A stretch of 64,000 nucleotides of DNA from Glycomyces sp. YM15 (GTDB lineage: Bacteria; Actinomycetota; Actinomycetes; Mycobacteriales; Micromonosporaceae): the NCBI RefSeq assembly GCF_016918015.1, contig NZ_JAERMK010000019.1:53828-117827 (forward strand), written 5' to 3'. Below the pieces are notes generated by a model, which worked only from the letters and a program-made list of their open reading frames with translations, was not told the origin of the DNA and did no database searches. The translations under genes were made by a program, and so were the position numbers. Of this stretch, positions 36,146-43,917 are shown piece by piece; positions within the stretch are counted from its first letter, which is position 1; the number at the start of each line of letters is the position of its first letter.

Positions 36146-37166
36146 GACCGTCCTCGACATCGCTCATGTACGGCGCGCAAGCTTCGCCGAGGCTGCTTGC
36201 GAGCCATAAGTTCAGACGAGCGACGGCCGCTTCGGCGGTCTCGTCCAGTGCGGCGGTCTCGGTCGCGACGGCGCGCTGCGCGGTGAACACGCCGGCGATG
36301 ACGACGACGCCGCCGATGATCTGCGGCACCGTCAGCGCCTCGCCGAGCAGCGCCCAGGCGGAGAGCGAGGCGACCACGACCTCGGCGTACCCGATCCCGC
36401 CGGCGACCGGGGCCGTGATGAACCGCAGGCCGCTGAGGCCCAGGCCGTAGGCGAGCGCGGTGCAGCCGATGAGCAGGATCACGCTGACCATGCCGGTGGT
36501 CGACACGCCGCCGAGCGTGACCTCAGAGGACAGCGCCGCCCAGTCCAGCGCCCACGGGGCCGCGAAGGGCGCCAAGGCGATCGCGCCGACCGCGAAGCCG
36601 ATCGCGAGCAGCACCCGCACGTCGACCTTCGCGGTGAGCCGTTCGCCGGAGAGGAAGTACGTGGCCTGGCAGGCGGCCGCGGCCGAGCCCGCGACGAGGC
36701 CCACCGCGTCGAGCCGCAGACCCGACCAGGCCTCGACCACGATGCACAGGCCCGCGATGCTCAGGAGGGTGCCGATCACGGCGGCGCGCGGCAGCACGGT
36801 GCGGCGCACGAAGCGCACCCAGGCGACGACCACGATGGGGCCCATGAACTCCAGCAGGAGCGCGATGCCGACGGGCAGGCGCTCGACCGCGATGAAGTAG
36901 AAGGCCTGCACCGCGGCGATGGCGGTGAGGCCGAACAGGACCAGCCCGCCCCACGGCAGGCGTTCGTCCTTGCCGCGCAGCCGCAGGAGCGGCACGACGG
37001 CGGCCGCGATCGCGATGAGCCCGACGCCGCAGATGCGCAGCCAGGTGACCTGGATCGGGGTGAGTCCGGCCTGGATCACGACTTTGCCGAAGGGGCCGCA
37101 TACGCCGAAGAACAGCGAAGCGGCCAGGACGAGGGTGACGCCGAGGGCGGCGCGGGGTGACGACAT
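36117..37166 (-). CDS. EamA/DMT-superfamily exporter
   Basis: 349 aa with ten predicted membrane helices in two EamA halves (first half ASLFFGVCGPFGKVVIQAGL, second half SAAAACQATYFLSGERLT). Probably exports an amino acid or small metabolite. Start ATG at 37166 follows GGAGC; the frame remains open to a GTG at 37259, but that stretch overlaps a terminator hairpin and is better read as leader. The last 20 codons fall within a copy of the genome's short hairpin repeat and overlap nudC. Confidence 0.87.
   Translation of the reverse strand: MSSPRAALGVTLVLAASLFFGVCGPFGKVVIQAGLTPIQVTWLRICGVGLIAIAAAVVPLLRLRGKDERLPWGGLVLFGLTAIAAVQAFYFIAVERLPVGIALLLEFMGPIVVVAWVRFVRRTVLPRAAVIGTLLSIAGLCIVVEAWSGLRLDAVGLVAGSAAAACQATYFLSGERLTAKVDVRVLLAIGFAVGAIALAPFAAPWALDWAALSSEVTLGGVSTTGMVSVILLIGCTALAYGLGLSGLRFITAPVAGGIGYAEVVVASLSAWALLGEALTVPQIIGGVVVIAGVFTAQRAVATETAALDETAEAAVARLNLWLASSLGEACAPYMSDVEDGLMRRPANRR
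36162..36207. repeat. Short hairpin repeat, copy 1 (inverted)
   Basis: On the minus strand: GGCTCGCAAGC, about 12 bases including GCCTCGGCGAA, then GCTTGCGCGCC and GTACATGAGC. Closely matches copy 2 at 46286-46363. It lies in the overlap of the nudC and exporter 3' ends and supplies the exporter's C-terminal residues. Confidence 0.7.
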
Positions 37167-37211
37167 ATGGGCTCCATTGCTCACGACAGCGCACAAGAGG
37201 ACCGGGCACAG

Positions 37212-37298
37212 AAAAGGCCCGGGACGGATCCATCCCGGGCCTGAATGCTTAGCGACCACCCCTCGAAGTCGCTAAGCAAGCTTGACGAGTCAACTATA
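37212..37298 (-). promoter_or_regulatory. Attenuator-like leader of the EamA exporter
   Basis: Minus-strand order: -10 box TATAGT (37293-37298), hairpin A with an 11-bp stem TGCTTAGCGAC (37246-37278), then hairpin B AGGCCCGGGA (37215-37242) followed by TTTTC, an intrinsic terminator, then 46 bases to the ATG. A GTG-started reading frame begins inside hairpin A, crosses the terminator and continues in frame into the exporter. The layout suggests premature termination relieved by a signal, whether ribosome, ligand or protein. I could not match it to a known riboswitch. Confidence 0.6.
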
Positions 37299-37356
37299 GG
37301 GCATCGTACCGGCTTTGTGTCCTAAACGTGACCATAGTCTCGGTATGTGGCACAGG

Positions 37357-37590
37357 TCAAGCGCCGATCTTCGCTTTCACCTGCGCGAGAGAGGGATTGG
37401 TGAGGGCGCTGCCGTCCTCGAAGAGCACGGTCGGGACGGTCATGTTGCCGCCGTTGACCCCCATGACGAACTCGGCGGCCTCGGGGTCCTGTTCGATGTC
37501 GACCTCCTTGAAGAGCACACCCTCGCGGTCGAACGCGAACTTCAGCCGCTTGCAGTAGCCGCACCAAGTGGTGCTGTACATGGTGATCAT
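37357..37590 (-). CDS. mrx1: Mycoredoxin (glutaredoxin-like, mycothiol-dependent)
   Basis: 77 aa thioredoxin fold with the CGYC active site (TTWCGYCKRLK), the cis-proline TVPTVLF, and a short C-terminus: the Mrx1 pattern of mycothiol-using actinobacteria. It reduces protein-mycothiol mixed disulfides. Divergent from uvrD2, an arrangement conserved in many actinomycetes. Confidence 0.9.
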   Translation of the reverse strand: MITMYSTTWCGYCKRLKFAFDREGVLFKEVDIEQDPEAAEFVMGVNGGNMTVPTVLFEDGSALTNPSLAQVKAKIGA

Positions 37591-37735
37591 CGATCCTCCT
37601 TCGTCCTCGACACTAACGCGATACCGCTCAGGGGCATTCCTTCCGGGCGCAGATCATGGTGGCGGTCCTCACGTTCACCGCTTTCCGGGCAACGGCCCGG
37701 CCGTTCCCGTCGGACGCTTCTGGGACACTGGTCGG

Positions 37736-39883
37736 ATGACCGCACGCGATCAGGCCATCGAACAGCTCCTCTCCGGACTCGACCCTGAACAGCGCGAGGC
37801 GGTGACCGCGCCGCCCGGGCCGGTCTGCATCCTCGCGGGCGCCGGCACCGGCAAGACCCGCGCGGTGACCCACCGCATCGCCTGGCGGGTGCTGCGCGGC
37901 GACATGCGCGGCCAGCACGTCACGGCCGTCACCTTCACCGCCCGTGCGGCGGGGGAGATGCGCGACCGCCTCCGCGGTCTCGGCGTCTCCGGCGTGAACG
38001 CCCGCACCTTCCACTCCGCGGCGCTGCGCCAGCTCCGCTACTTCGGCACCCGCCGCTTCGGCGGTCAGCTCCCCGAGCTCGTCGACTCGGCCTTGAAGTT
38101 CACGGCCATCGCCGCCGCCCGCGCGGGGCTGCAGACCTCGCGGGCCAAGAACTTCGACCTCACCACCGAGATCGAATGGGCCGCTTCGTCGCTCATCGGC
38201 CCCGACGACTACGTGAGCGCCATCGCCGCGCTCGGGCGCGACGCGCCCGCCGCCCCCGAGGACGTGGCGAAGGTCTACGCCGCCTACATCGAGGCCAAGC
38301 GCCGCGCCGGGGTCATGGACTTCGCCGACGTGCTCGCGTACACGGCCGACCTCATCACCGACCACGCCGCGACCGCCGACCAGATCCGCAGCCAGTACCG
38401 GTTCTTCGTGGTCGACGAGTACCAGGACGTGACCCCGCTCCAGCAGCGGCTGCTCGACGCCTGGCTCGGCGACCGCGACGACATCACCGTCGTGGGCGAC
38501 GCCAGCCAGACCATCTACTCCTTCACCGGCGCCAGCTCGCGGAACCTGCTCGACTTCACCCGCCGCCACCGGAACGCCTCGCTCGTGCGGCTCGTGCGTG
38601 ACTACCGCTCCACCCCGCAGGTGGTCGGCCTCGCCAACCAGATCATCGGCGAATCCAAAGGGCGCGAGGCGAAGATGCGCCTCGAACTCATCGGCCAGCG
38701 GCCCGACGGCCCCGCCGTCACCGCCGAGGTCTTCGCCGACGAGGCCGAGGAGGCGGACATGATCGCCCGTCGCTGCTCCAAGCTCATCGCCGACGGCACG
38801 AGCCCTTCGGAGATCGCGGTCCTCTACCGCACCAACGCCCAGTCGCAGGCCTATGAAGAGGCCCTGGCCTCCTACGGGGTGCCCACGGTGGTCACCGGCG
38901 CCGCGCGCTTCTTCGACCGGCCCGAAGTGCGCCAGGCCGTGGTCGCGCTGCGCTCGGCCGCGAAGACCGAGATCGGCTCGATGCCGCTGTCCGAGGCGGT
39001 GCCCGCCGCCCTCGAGGCCGTGGGTTGGCGTCCTGACGCCGCGCCTTCCGGAGGCGCGCAACGCGAAGCCTACGAAGCGGTCGCCGCGATCGCGGCGCTT
39101 TCGGAGCAGTTCTTGGAGCACCACCGGGCCAACCCGGACGAGGACGGCCCCGATCCGGACCTCGAGGCGTTCTGCGCCGAGCTCTCCCGGCGGGCCGCCG
39201 AGCAGCACGCGCCGGCCGTCGAGGGCGTCACCCTCGCGAGCCTCCACGCGGCCAAGGGCCTGGAGTGGGACGCGGTGTTCCTGGTCGGCCTGGCCGACGG
39301 CACGCTGCCGACCACGTTCGCCCGCACCGAGACCGCGCTCGAGGAGGAGCGCCGCCTGCTGTACGTCGGCATCACCCGCGCGCGCGAGCGCCTGCAGCTC
39401 TCCTACGGGCTCGCCCGCAACGCGGGCGGGCGTGAGCGGCGGCTCTGCCGATTCCTCGCGCCGCTCGGGCTCAGCGGCTTCCCGCGCCCGTCCGATCCCG
39501 GTGCGGCGGCGCCGAAGCCGCGCGAGCGCAAGAAGGCCAAGGTCCTCGACTGCTCCGGCTGCGGCAAGCCGCTCACCGACGCCCGGGACCGCAAGCTGGG
39601 ACATTGCGAGGATTGTCCAGCCACTATGGACGAGGGTCTGTTCGAGCGGCTGCGCGAGTGGAGGGTCAGTGTCGCCAAACAGGACGGCAAGCCGGCTTTC
39701 ACGGTCTTCACAGATGTGACCTTGATCGCTATTGCCGAGCGCTGTCCAGGATCCGACAGTGAGCTCGCGTCGCTCCACGGCATCGGCAAGTCCAAACTCG
39801 ACAAATACGGCCCGGCGGTATTGCACCTGGTCAACGGCGGGGAAGTGACGGACGCCATCGCGATGTGCAAGGGCGAGTCCTGA
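37736..39883 (+). CDS. uvrD2: UvrD2-type superfamily 1A DNA helicase with HRDC domain
   Basis: 715 aa from the ATG at 37736; an upstream in-frame ATG at 37568 runs into the mycoredoxin gene and is not used. Walker A GAGTGKT, motif II VDEYQDVTP, motif III GDASQTIYSF, motif VI VGITRARERLQLSY. After the motor is a tetracysteine knuckle (CSGCGKPLTD ... GHCEDC) and an HRDC domain (residues about 640-710), the layout described for mycobacterial UvrD2. It unwinds DNA in repair and replication. The HRDC domain ends with a helix-hairpin (LHGIGKSKLDKYG). Confidence 0.93.
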   Translation: MTARDQAIEQLLSGLDPEQREAVTAPPGPVCILAGAGTGKTRAVTHRIAWRVLRGDMRGQHVTAVTFTARAAGEMRDRLRGLGVSGVNARTFHSAALRQLRYFGTRRFGGQLPELVDSALKFTAIAAARAGLQTSRAKNFDLTTEIEWAASSLIGPDDYVSAIAALGRDAPAAPEDVAKVYAAYIEAKRRAGVMDFADVLAYTADLITDHAATADQIRSQYRFFVVDEYQDVTPLQQRLLDAWLGDRDDITVVGDASQTIYSFTGASSRNLLDFTRRHRNASLVRLVRDYRSTPQVVGLANQIIGESKGREAKMRLELIGQRPDGPAVTAEVFADEAEEADMIARRCSKLIADGTSPSEIAVLYRTNAQSQAYEEALASYGVPTVVTGAARFFDRPEVRQAVVALRSAAKTEIGSMPLSEAVPAALEAVGWRPDAAPSGGAQREAYEAVAAIAALSEQFLEHHRANPDEDGPDPDLEAFCAELSRRAAEQHAPAVEGVTLASLHAAKGLEWDAVFLVGLADGTLPTTFARTETALEEERRLLYVGITRARERLQLSYGLARNAGGRERRLCRFLAPLGLSGFPRPSDPGAAAPKPRERKKAKVLDCSGCGKPLTDARDRKLGHCEDCPATMDEGLFERLREWRVSVAKQDGKPAFTVFTDVTLIAIAERCPGSDSELASLHGIGKSKLDKYGPAVLHLVNGGEVTDAIAMCKGES

Positions 39884-39934
39884 CCGGTACTTGACCGGTA
39901 AATCTCACGGCAAAAACTTTCTCGCGAGACTCGC

Positions 39935-39975
39935 AGAAAAAGACGTTGCGCTCCCGAGCGAGACGGGCGTAGCGT
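39935..39975 (+). promoter_or_regulatory. whiB7 leader promoter with A-rich WhiB7-type box
   Basis: GCAGAAAAAGACG lies directly before TTGCGC (39946-39951), an 18-base spacer and TAGCGT (39970-39975). An AT-rich tract immediately upstream of the -35 is the known mark of WhiB7-dependent promoters, including its own. The same TAGCGT -10 with an 18-base spacer is seen at 14779. Confidence 0.6.
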
Positions 39976-40096
39976 TGCTCAAGCCGGAGTGAGGTGTGCG
40001 CCTCAGGACAGCCATGGCCTGCGAGCCGTGAGTTGGCACGGCACGAGGAGATGAAGACCAATGTTGACCACGAAACCCGAAGGGAGGGGACAGACG

Positions 40097-40483
40097 ATGA
40101 CGCTGCTCAGCGAAACCCAGAGCACCACGCCGCTCGGCGCGACGCATGAACCGGTCGCCGTCTATCGGCACATCGCGCCCGTCTCCGCCCCGGTTCGTGG
40201 CACCACTCTGCCCGGCGCCGTCCAGATCACGACGCTGAGCACCGTGAAGACCATTGACAACACCGATATGGGCGCCAATGCCGTCCTCGGCACCACCACT
40301 GTCGGACGCGGCCGTGCATTCGCAGGCCTCGGTTGGCAGCCGGTCAACGGCTCCGAGAAGCGTCACGGCGCCACCCGCGGGAGACCGCCTCGAGAACATC
40401 GAAAGGGCTTACAGCTAAGCCCGCTCGGAACTCTCGAGGCCGCGAATCCCGCTCCAGGGATCGCGGCCTTTTTGTATGGCTGA
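40097..40483 (+). CDS. Long upstream ORF in the whiB7 leader
   Basis: 128 aa. The ATG at 40097 follows GGGAGGGG by seven bases (an in-frame ATG at 40061 is weaker). Codons 1-95 show normal strong GC3 bias, so it is translated; the end crosses the terminator. Codons 105 and 107 are the rare leucine codons TTA and CTA, placed inside the hairpin region. whiB7/wblC leaders in other actinomycetes carry short uORFs whose stalled translation under antibiotics lets transcription into whiB7 proceed. A uORF this long, ending in the U-tract, is unusual. The product has no recognised domain. Confidence 0.65.
   Translation: MTLLSETQSTTPLGATHEPVAVYRHIAPVSAPVRGTTLPGAVQITTLSTVKTIDNTDMGANAVLGTTTVGRGRAFAGLGWQPVNGSEKRHGATRGRPPREHRKGLQLSPLGTLEAANPAPGIAAFLYG
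40388..40473 (+). terminator. whiB7 attenuator: competing hairpins and intrinsic terminator
   Basis: Terminator stem GGCCGCGAATCCC (40438-40450) with GGGATCGCGGCC (40457-40468), then TTTTT (40469-40473). An alternative pairing CCTCGAGA (40388-40395) with TCTCGAGG (40432-40439) shares two bases of the terminator arm and encloses a small hairpin GGGCTTA/TAAGCCC (40405-40422) that contains the TTA codon. Mutually exclusive folds are expected of an attenuator. Confidence 0.8.
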
Positions 40484-40640
40484 AACGCCCGTCAGCACGA
40501 CGGCGAGTCAGAAATCGGCAAGGTCGCGGCCCACCAGTAGAAGACAGACGAGACAGATTGCGAAGCAATTGCGTCCTCAGACAGCACTGATGCGACCGAA
40601 CGTCGAGAAGACCATCGAGATGAGAGAGGAGACCGAGTTC

Positions 40641-41000
40641 ATGACCGACACCCTCATCGGACCCGAGCTGCGAGACCAGGCCCGCGAGACCGGCGGCGAC
40701 CTGGCCTGCCGCGAGTACGACGCGGACCTGTGGTTCTCGGAGCAGCCCACCGAACTGGAGTTCGCCAAGTCCCTGTGCGCCGACTGCCCGGTGCGACTGG
40801 CCTGCCTGGCCGGAGCCCTCGAGCGCCACGAGCCCTGGGGCGTGTGGGGCGGCGAGATCTTCGAGAAGGGCAACGTCGTCGCCCGCAAGCGGCCCCGCGG
40901 CCGGCCCCGGAAGGACGCCGCGCTCATCGAGCAGGCCGCCCAGAAGGAGCTCGCCGAGCGGACCCGTGAACTCGCGCTCGCGGGGGTGACGGTGTCATGA
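40641..41000 (+). CDS. whiB7: WhiB7/WblC iron-sulfur transcription factor
   Basis: 119 aa from the ATG at 40641 (AGGAG ten bases upstream). Four cysteines of the Wbl cluster (LACREY ... LCADCPVRLAC), the G(V/I)WGG beta turn (EPWGVWGGEIFE), and a C-terminal AT-hook RPRGRPRKD identify WhiB7. It binds the primary sigma factor and activates intrinsic antibiotic-resistance genes at promoters with an AT-rich tract. Preceded by its attenuator. The frame extends upstream to 40476 but without bias or ribosome site. Confidence 0.95.
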   Translation: MTDTLIGPELRDQARETGGDLACREYDADLWFSEQPTELEFAKSLCADCPVRLACLAGALERHEPWGVWGGEIFEKGNVVARKRPRGRPRKDAALIEQAAQKELAERTRELALAGVTVS

Positions 41001-41215
41001 CGGTCGACCATCTGAGCCGCCATCTCAAGCAGGACGTCGGCGTGAAGGATCTCGAGGTGCTGATGGGCGGGGAGATCGAGGCGGCCCGACCGCTGCAGAC
41101 GAACTCGCTGTTCAGCGGGATCGGACGCCTCCGGATGCGGAGCCTGTGGAAGGAAGCCGGCTACGCCCGGACGCCGCGACACACCGGACGGCACCGCCGC
41201 CGGGGCCGACTTTGA
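40997..41215 (+). CDS. Small basic protein coupled to whiB7
   Basis: 72 aa; its ATG overlaps the whiB7 stop by 4 bases. GC3 is high, supporting expression. The first half is amphipathic (LKQDVGVKDLEVLMGG), the tail very basic (RHTGRHRRRGRL). No family recognised. It ends 25 bases before an intrinsic terminator, so it is the last gene of the whiB7 unit. Confidence 0.5.
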   Translation: MTVDHLSRHLKQDVGVKDLEVLMGGEIEAARPLQTNSLFSGIGRLRMRSLWKEAGYARTPRHTGRHRRRGRL

Positions 41216-41239
41216 CGACGCACTAACCGCGTTGGCTGA

Positions 41240-41274
41240 AGGGGTCCATCCCTGAGTGGGGATGGGCCCCTTTT
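41240..41274 (+). terminator. Intrinsic terminator of the whiB7 unit
   Basis: AGGGGTCCATCCC, a short loop, then GGGATGGGCCCCTTTTG: stem with one internal mismatch and a T-run on the plus strand. Confidence 0.85.
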
Positions 41275-41310
41275 GTGATGCCCGGGCAGGGTCGAGAAAG
41301 GCGGGGTCGG

Positions 41311-41335
41311 GAGTGTCCGTGCAATTCGGACACTC
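41311..41335. terminator. Hairpin downstream of the AarF-type kinase gene
   Basis: GAGTGTCCG, 7-base loop, CGGACACTC: 9-bp perfect stem between convergent genes. No T-run on either strand. Confidence 0.5.
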
Positions 41336-41408
41336 TGGGGCGCCCCGAATCAAGCGTGTCTCGCGGGTCCGGCAATATGCGCGAGCGCGAACGGTGCTCC
41401 GATTCGGC

Positions 41409-42773
41409 TCAGCGGCTCGGGTCGGTGCCTTCGGGGTCGGCGAAGCCCGGGAGCCACTCCTCCAGGATCGAGCGCCACTCGGCCGTCGCGCCGAGTTGAC
41501 ACAGGACGCCGATCGAGCCCATCGTGACGCGGTGGATCAGCAGATAGGAGGGCGGGAAGCTCAGCTGCTTGTTCAGCTTGGCCGCTTCCGAGCCCTGGCT
41601 CGTCAGCCGCGTGCTCTCCTTGCGGAGCCACTCGCGCGAGAACTGGAACTCCTCGCCCGCGATCGGCTCGAGCATCGGCTGCAGCAGGTCGAGCATCGCC
41701 TTCGCGTCGATCTGCAGCCCCGGCGGCACGAAGCCCTCGCCGCGCAGACCCGCCACCACGTCATCGGCTTTGCCGTCCAACGTCAACCGGGTCAAGCGGC
41801 CCACCTGCACCGGCATCCCGCCCGGCAGGCGCGAGGCCGCGCCGAAGTCGTACACGATCAGGCGCCCGTCATCGCCGATCGCGAAGTTCCCCGGGTGCGG
41901 GTCGGCGTGCAGCAGGCCGGCGCGTTTGGGCGCCGAGAAGTGCAGGGTGCACAGGCGCAGCCCGGCCGCGTCGCGCTCCTCCTGCGTGCCCTCGGTGATG
42001 ACCTCCGACAGGGGCCTGCCGGCGATCCACTCGGTGACCAGCACTTCGCCGCTCGCGTGCACCACCTCGGGCACCACGATGAGCGGGTCGTCGCGGAAGG
42101 CCTCGGCGAACTGCCGCTGCGTCGCCGCCTCCAGTTCGTAGTCGAGCTCCTCGAGCAGCCGTTCGCGCAGCTCCACGGTGATCTTCTTGACGTCGAAGTT
42201 CGGTTGCAGCACCTTGAACATCGGGGCCATGCGCGAAAGGTGCCGCAGGTCGGAGCGGAGCGCGTCGCCCGCGCCCGGGTACTGGATCTTGACGGCGACC
42301 TGCCGCCCGTCCTTCCACACCGCGCGGTGGACCTGGCCGATGCTCGCCGCCGCTGACGGGGCGTCGTCGAATTCGAGGAAGCGTTCGCGCCAGTCCGCGC
42401 CCATCTGGCGCTCGAGCACCCCGTGGACGCTGGCCACCGGCAGCGGGGGAGCGGCGTTCTGGAGTTTCGTCAGCGCCTGCCGGTACGGCGCGGCCAGATG
42501 CTCGGGCAGGGCCGCCTCGAAGATCGACAGCGCCTGGCCGAGCTTCATCGCGCCGCCCTTGAGCTGCCCGAGCACGCTGAACACGTGCTCGGCGGTGCGC
42601 CGCTGCGCCTGCTCGCTCAGGATCTCGTCGGCCAGCCCGGTCACGCGCTTGCCCAGCCCCACGGTCGCCCGGCCCGCCAGCCCCAAAGGCAGGGAGGCGA
42701 GTTTCATTCCCCGTACGATCGCCCGGCGCGGGAGGTCGTCACCCGAATGGGCGGGTCCATGCCTGTCGCTCAC
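41409..42773 (-). CDS. AarF/ABC1/UbiB-family atypical kinase
   Basis: 454 aa from a GTG at 42773, chosen because the segment before KLASLPLGLAGRA is expected to be about 20 residues long in actinobacterial homologs; ATG 42707 and an upstream ATG at 42860 are alternatives. Diagnostic motifs: KGGAMKLGQALS (KxGQ motif), ASIGQVHRA (Ala-rich nucleotide loop), VAVKIQYPG (Lys), LLHADPHPGNFAI and VYDFGAA (catalytic loop and DFG). UbiB-type proteins are ATPase-like kinases linked to isoprenoid lipid metabolism; the role in actinobacteria is not established. Confidence 0.9.
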   Translation of the reverse strand: MSDRHGPAHSGDDLPRRAIVRGMKLASLPLGLAGRATVGLGKRVTGLADEILSEQAQRRTAEHVFSVLGQLKGGAMKLGQALSIFEAALPEHLAAPYRQALTKLQNAAPPLPVASVHGVLERQMGADWRERFLEFDDAPSAAASIGQVHRAVWKDGRQVAVKIQYPGAGDALRSDLRHLSRMAPMFKVLQPNFDVKKITVELRERLLEELDYELEAATQRQFAEAFRDDPLIVVPEVVHASGEVLVTEWIAGRPLSEVITEGTQEERDAAGLRLCTLHFSAPKRAGLLHADPHPGNFAIGDDGRLIVYDFGAASRLPGGMPVQVGRLTRLTLDGKADDVVAGLRGEGFVPPGLQIDAKAMLDLLQPMLEPIAGEEFQFSREWLRKESTRLTSQGSEAAKLNKQLSFPPSYLLIHRVTMGSIGVLCQLGATAEWRSILEEWLPGFADPEGTDPSR

Positions 42774-43046
42774 GTTCCCAATGCTCTCACGGCGAAGCGG
42801 TAGTCGGCGACGGCACGGGCACGCCATGTCGGCCCGTCGTCGGCCCCGCCTGGAGGACACGTAAGGGCCCGGAAGCCCCTTACCCCTGTCGGCGGCTTGA
42901 CCCCGCCTATGTCACCCCTACGGGTGAAGCGGCGCGGCGGGGCTTACAGGCGTGAAATCTGTGGCATTCTGAGGCCGAACGGTCGCACAGAGTGATCGTT
43001 GCAACAGGGCCCGCACGACCGGCCCGCGCACAACAGGGGGAAACCA

Positions 43047-43211
43047 GTGGCTCAAGCGACGAAGACCTACACCGGCTACTGCGTCAAGTGCCGCGAGAAG
43101 CGCGACTTCGAGGGCACCGTGGTGGTCTCGGACTCGGGTCGCCGGATGGCGAAGGGCACGTGCCCGGTGTGCGGCACCAAGATGAACCGGATTCTCGGCA
43201 AGGAATCGTGA
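43047..43211 (+). CDS. DUF5679 zinc-ribbon protein
   Basis: 54 aa from the GTG at 43047 after CAGGGGGAA. Two CxxC pairs (YCVKCREKR and TCPVCGTKM) form a zinc ribbon. This small family is conserved in actinobacteria next to uvrD2/whiB7-type genes; function unknown. The frame extends further upstream but without support. Confidence 0.9.
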   Translation: MAQATKTYTGYCVKCREKRDFEGTVVVSDSGRRMAKGTCPVCGTKMNRILGKES

Positions 43212-43356
43212 CCTCGGGGCCGGACGGCCCCAGCCCCTCGTCTGATCCCATTCTGCGGGACATCGGCGAGGGGATTTTCTTGGCATTCCATTGCTATCAG
43301 CGCAATCGCGACATCCGCGTTATGCGATTGTCACCCCTCGGGTTTAGTGTGCGTTC

Positions 43357-43887
43357 ATGGCGCGCAAAGTCCATCCCCCCGTTGAAGTGCGGCGCTCTCC
43401 CCGGCGACGCGCAACCGTGGCGGCCTATGAAGAACGAGGCCGCGTGGTCGTCATGATCCCCGACGCCTTCTCGGAGACCGAGGAGCGCGAGTGGATCGAC
43501 CACATGCTCGCGAGGCTCAAGAGTCGCGAGGCCCGAGACGGCCGTGCGTCCGACACCGCACTCCGAGAGCGGGCCATCAGGCTCGCCCGCCGGTTTTACC
43601 CCGAACACCCCGAATGCGCCACCCCGAGAAGCGTGCGCTGGGTCGACAACCAGCAGCGCCGCTGGGGCTCCTGCACGCCTTCGGACGGCACGATCCGGAT
43701 CTCCCGCCGGATCATGATGATGCCCTCATGGGTGATCGACTACGTCCTGCTCCACGAACTCGCGCACCTGGTCCACCCCGACCATTCGCGCCCGTTCTGG
43801 GACATGGTGGCCCGCTACACCAAAGCCGAGCGGGCCCGCGGCTATCTCGAGGGCATCGCGGACGCCGAGGCGAGCGAACGGCAGTAG
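43357..43887 (+). CDS. YgjP-type (M48-like) zinc metallopeptidase
   Basis: 176 aa. [18 protein letters not shown] carries HELAH with the third ligand downstream; [18 protein letters not shown] is the family signature before it. Belongs to the YgjP/DUF45 metal-dependent hydrolase family, cytoplasmic, substrate unknown. A TAGTGT element eight bases before the ATG and no ribosome site suggest a leaderless start. Confidence 0.9.
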   Translation: MARKVHPPVEVRRSPRRRATVAAYEERGRVVVMIPDAFSETEEREWIDHMLARLKSREARDGRASDTALRERAIRLARRFYPEHPECATPRSVRWVDNQQRRWGSCTPSDGTIRISRRIMMMPSWVIDYVLLHELAHLVHPDHSRPFWDMVARYTKAERARGYLEGIADAEASERQ

Positions 43888-43917
43888 CCGAACGATCGGC
43901 GGTCGCAGACCGGGGGG

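Noticed and set aside
37628..39826. 732-codon minus-strand frame opposite uvrD2
   Set aside because: Antisense shadow of the helicase; no motif or start signals.
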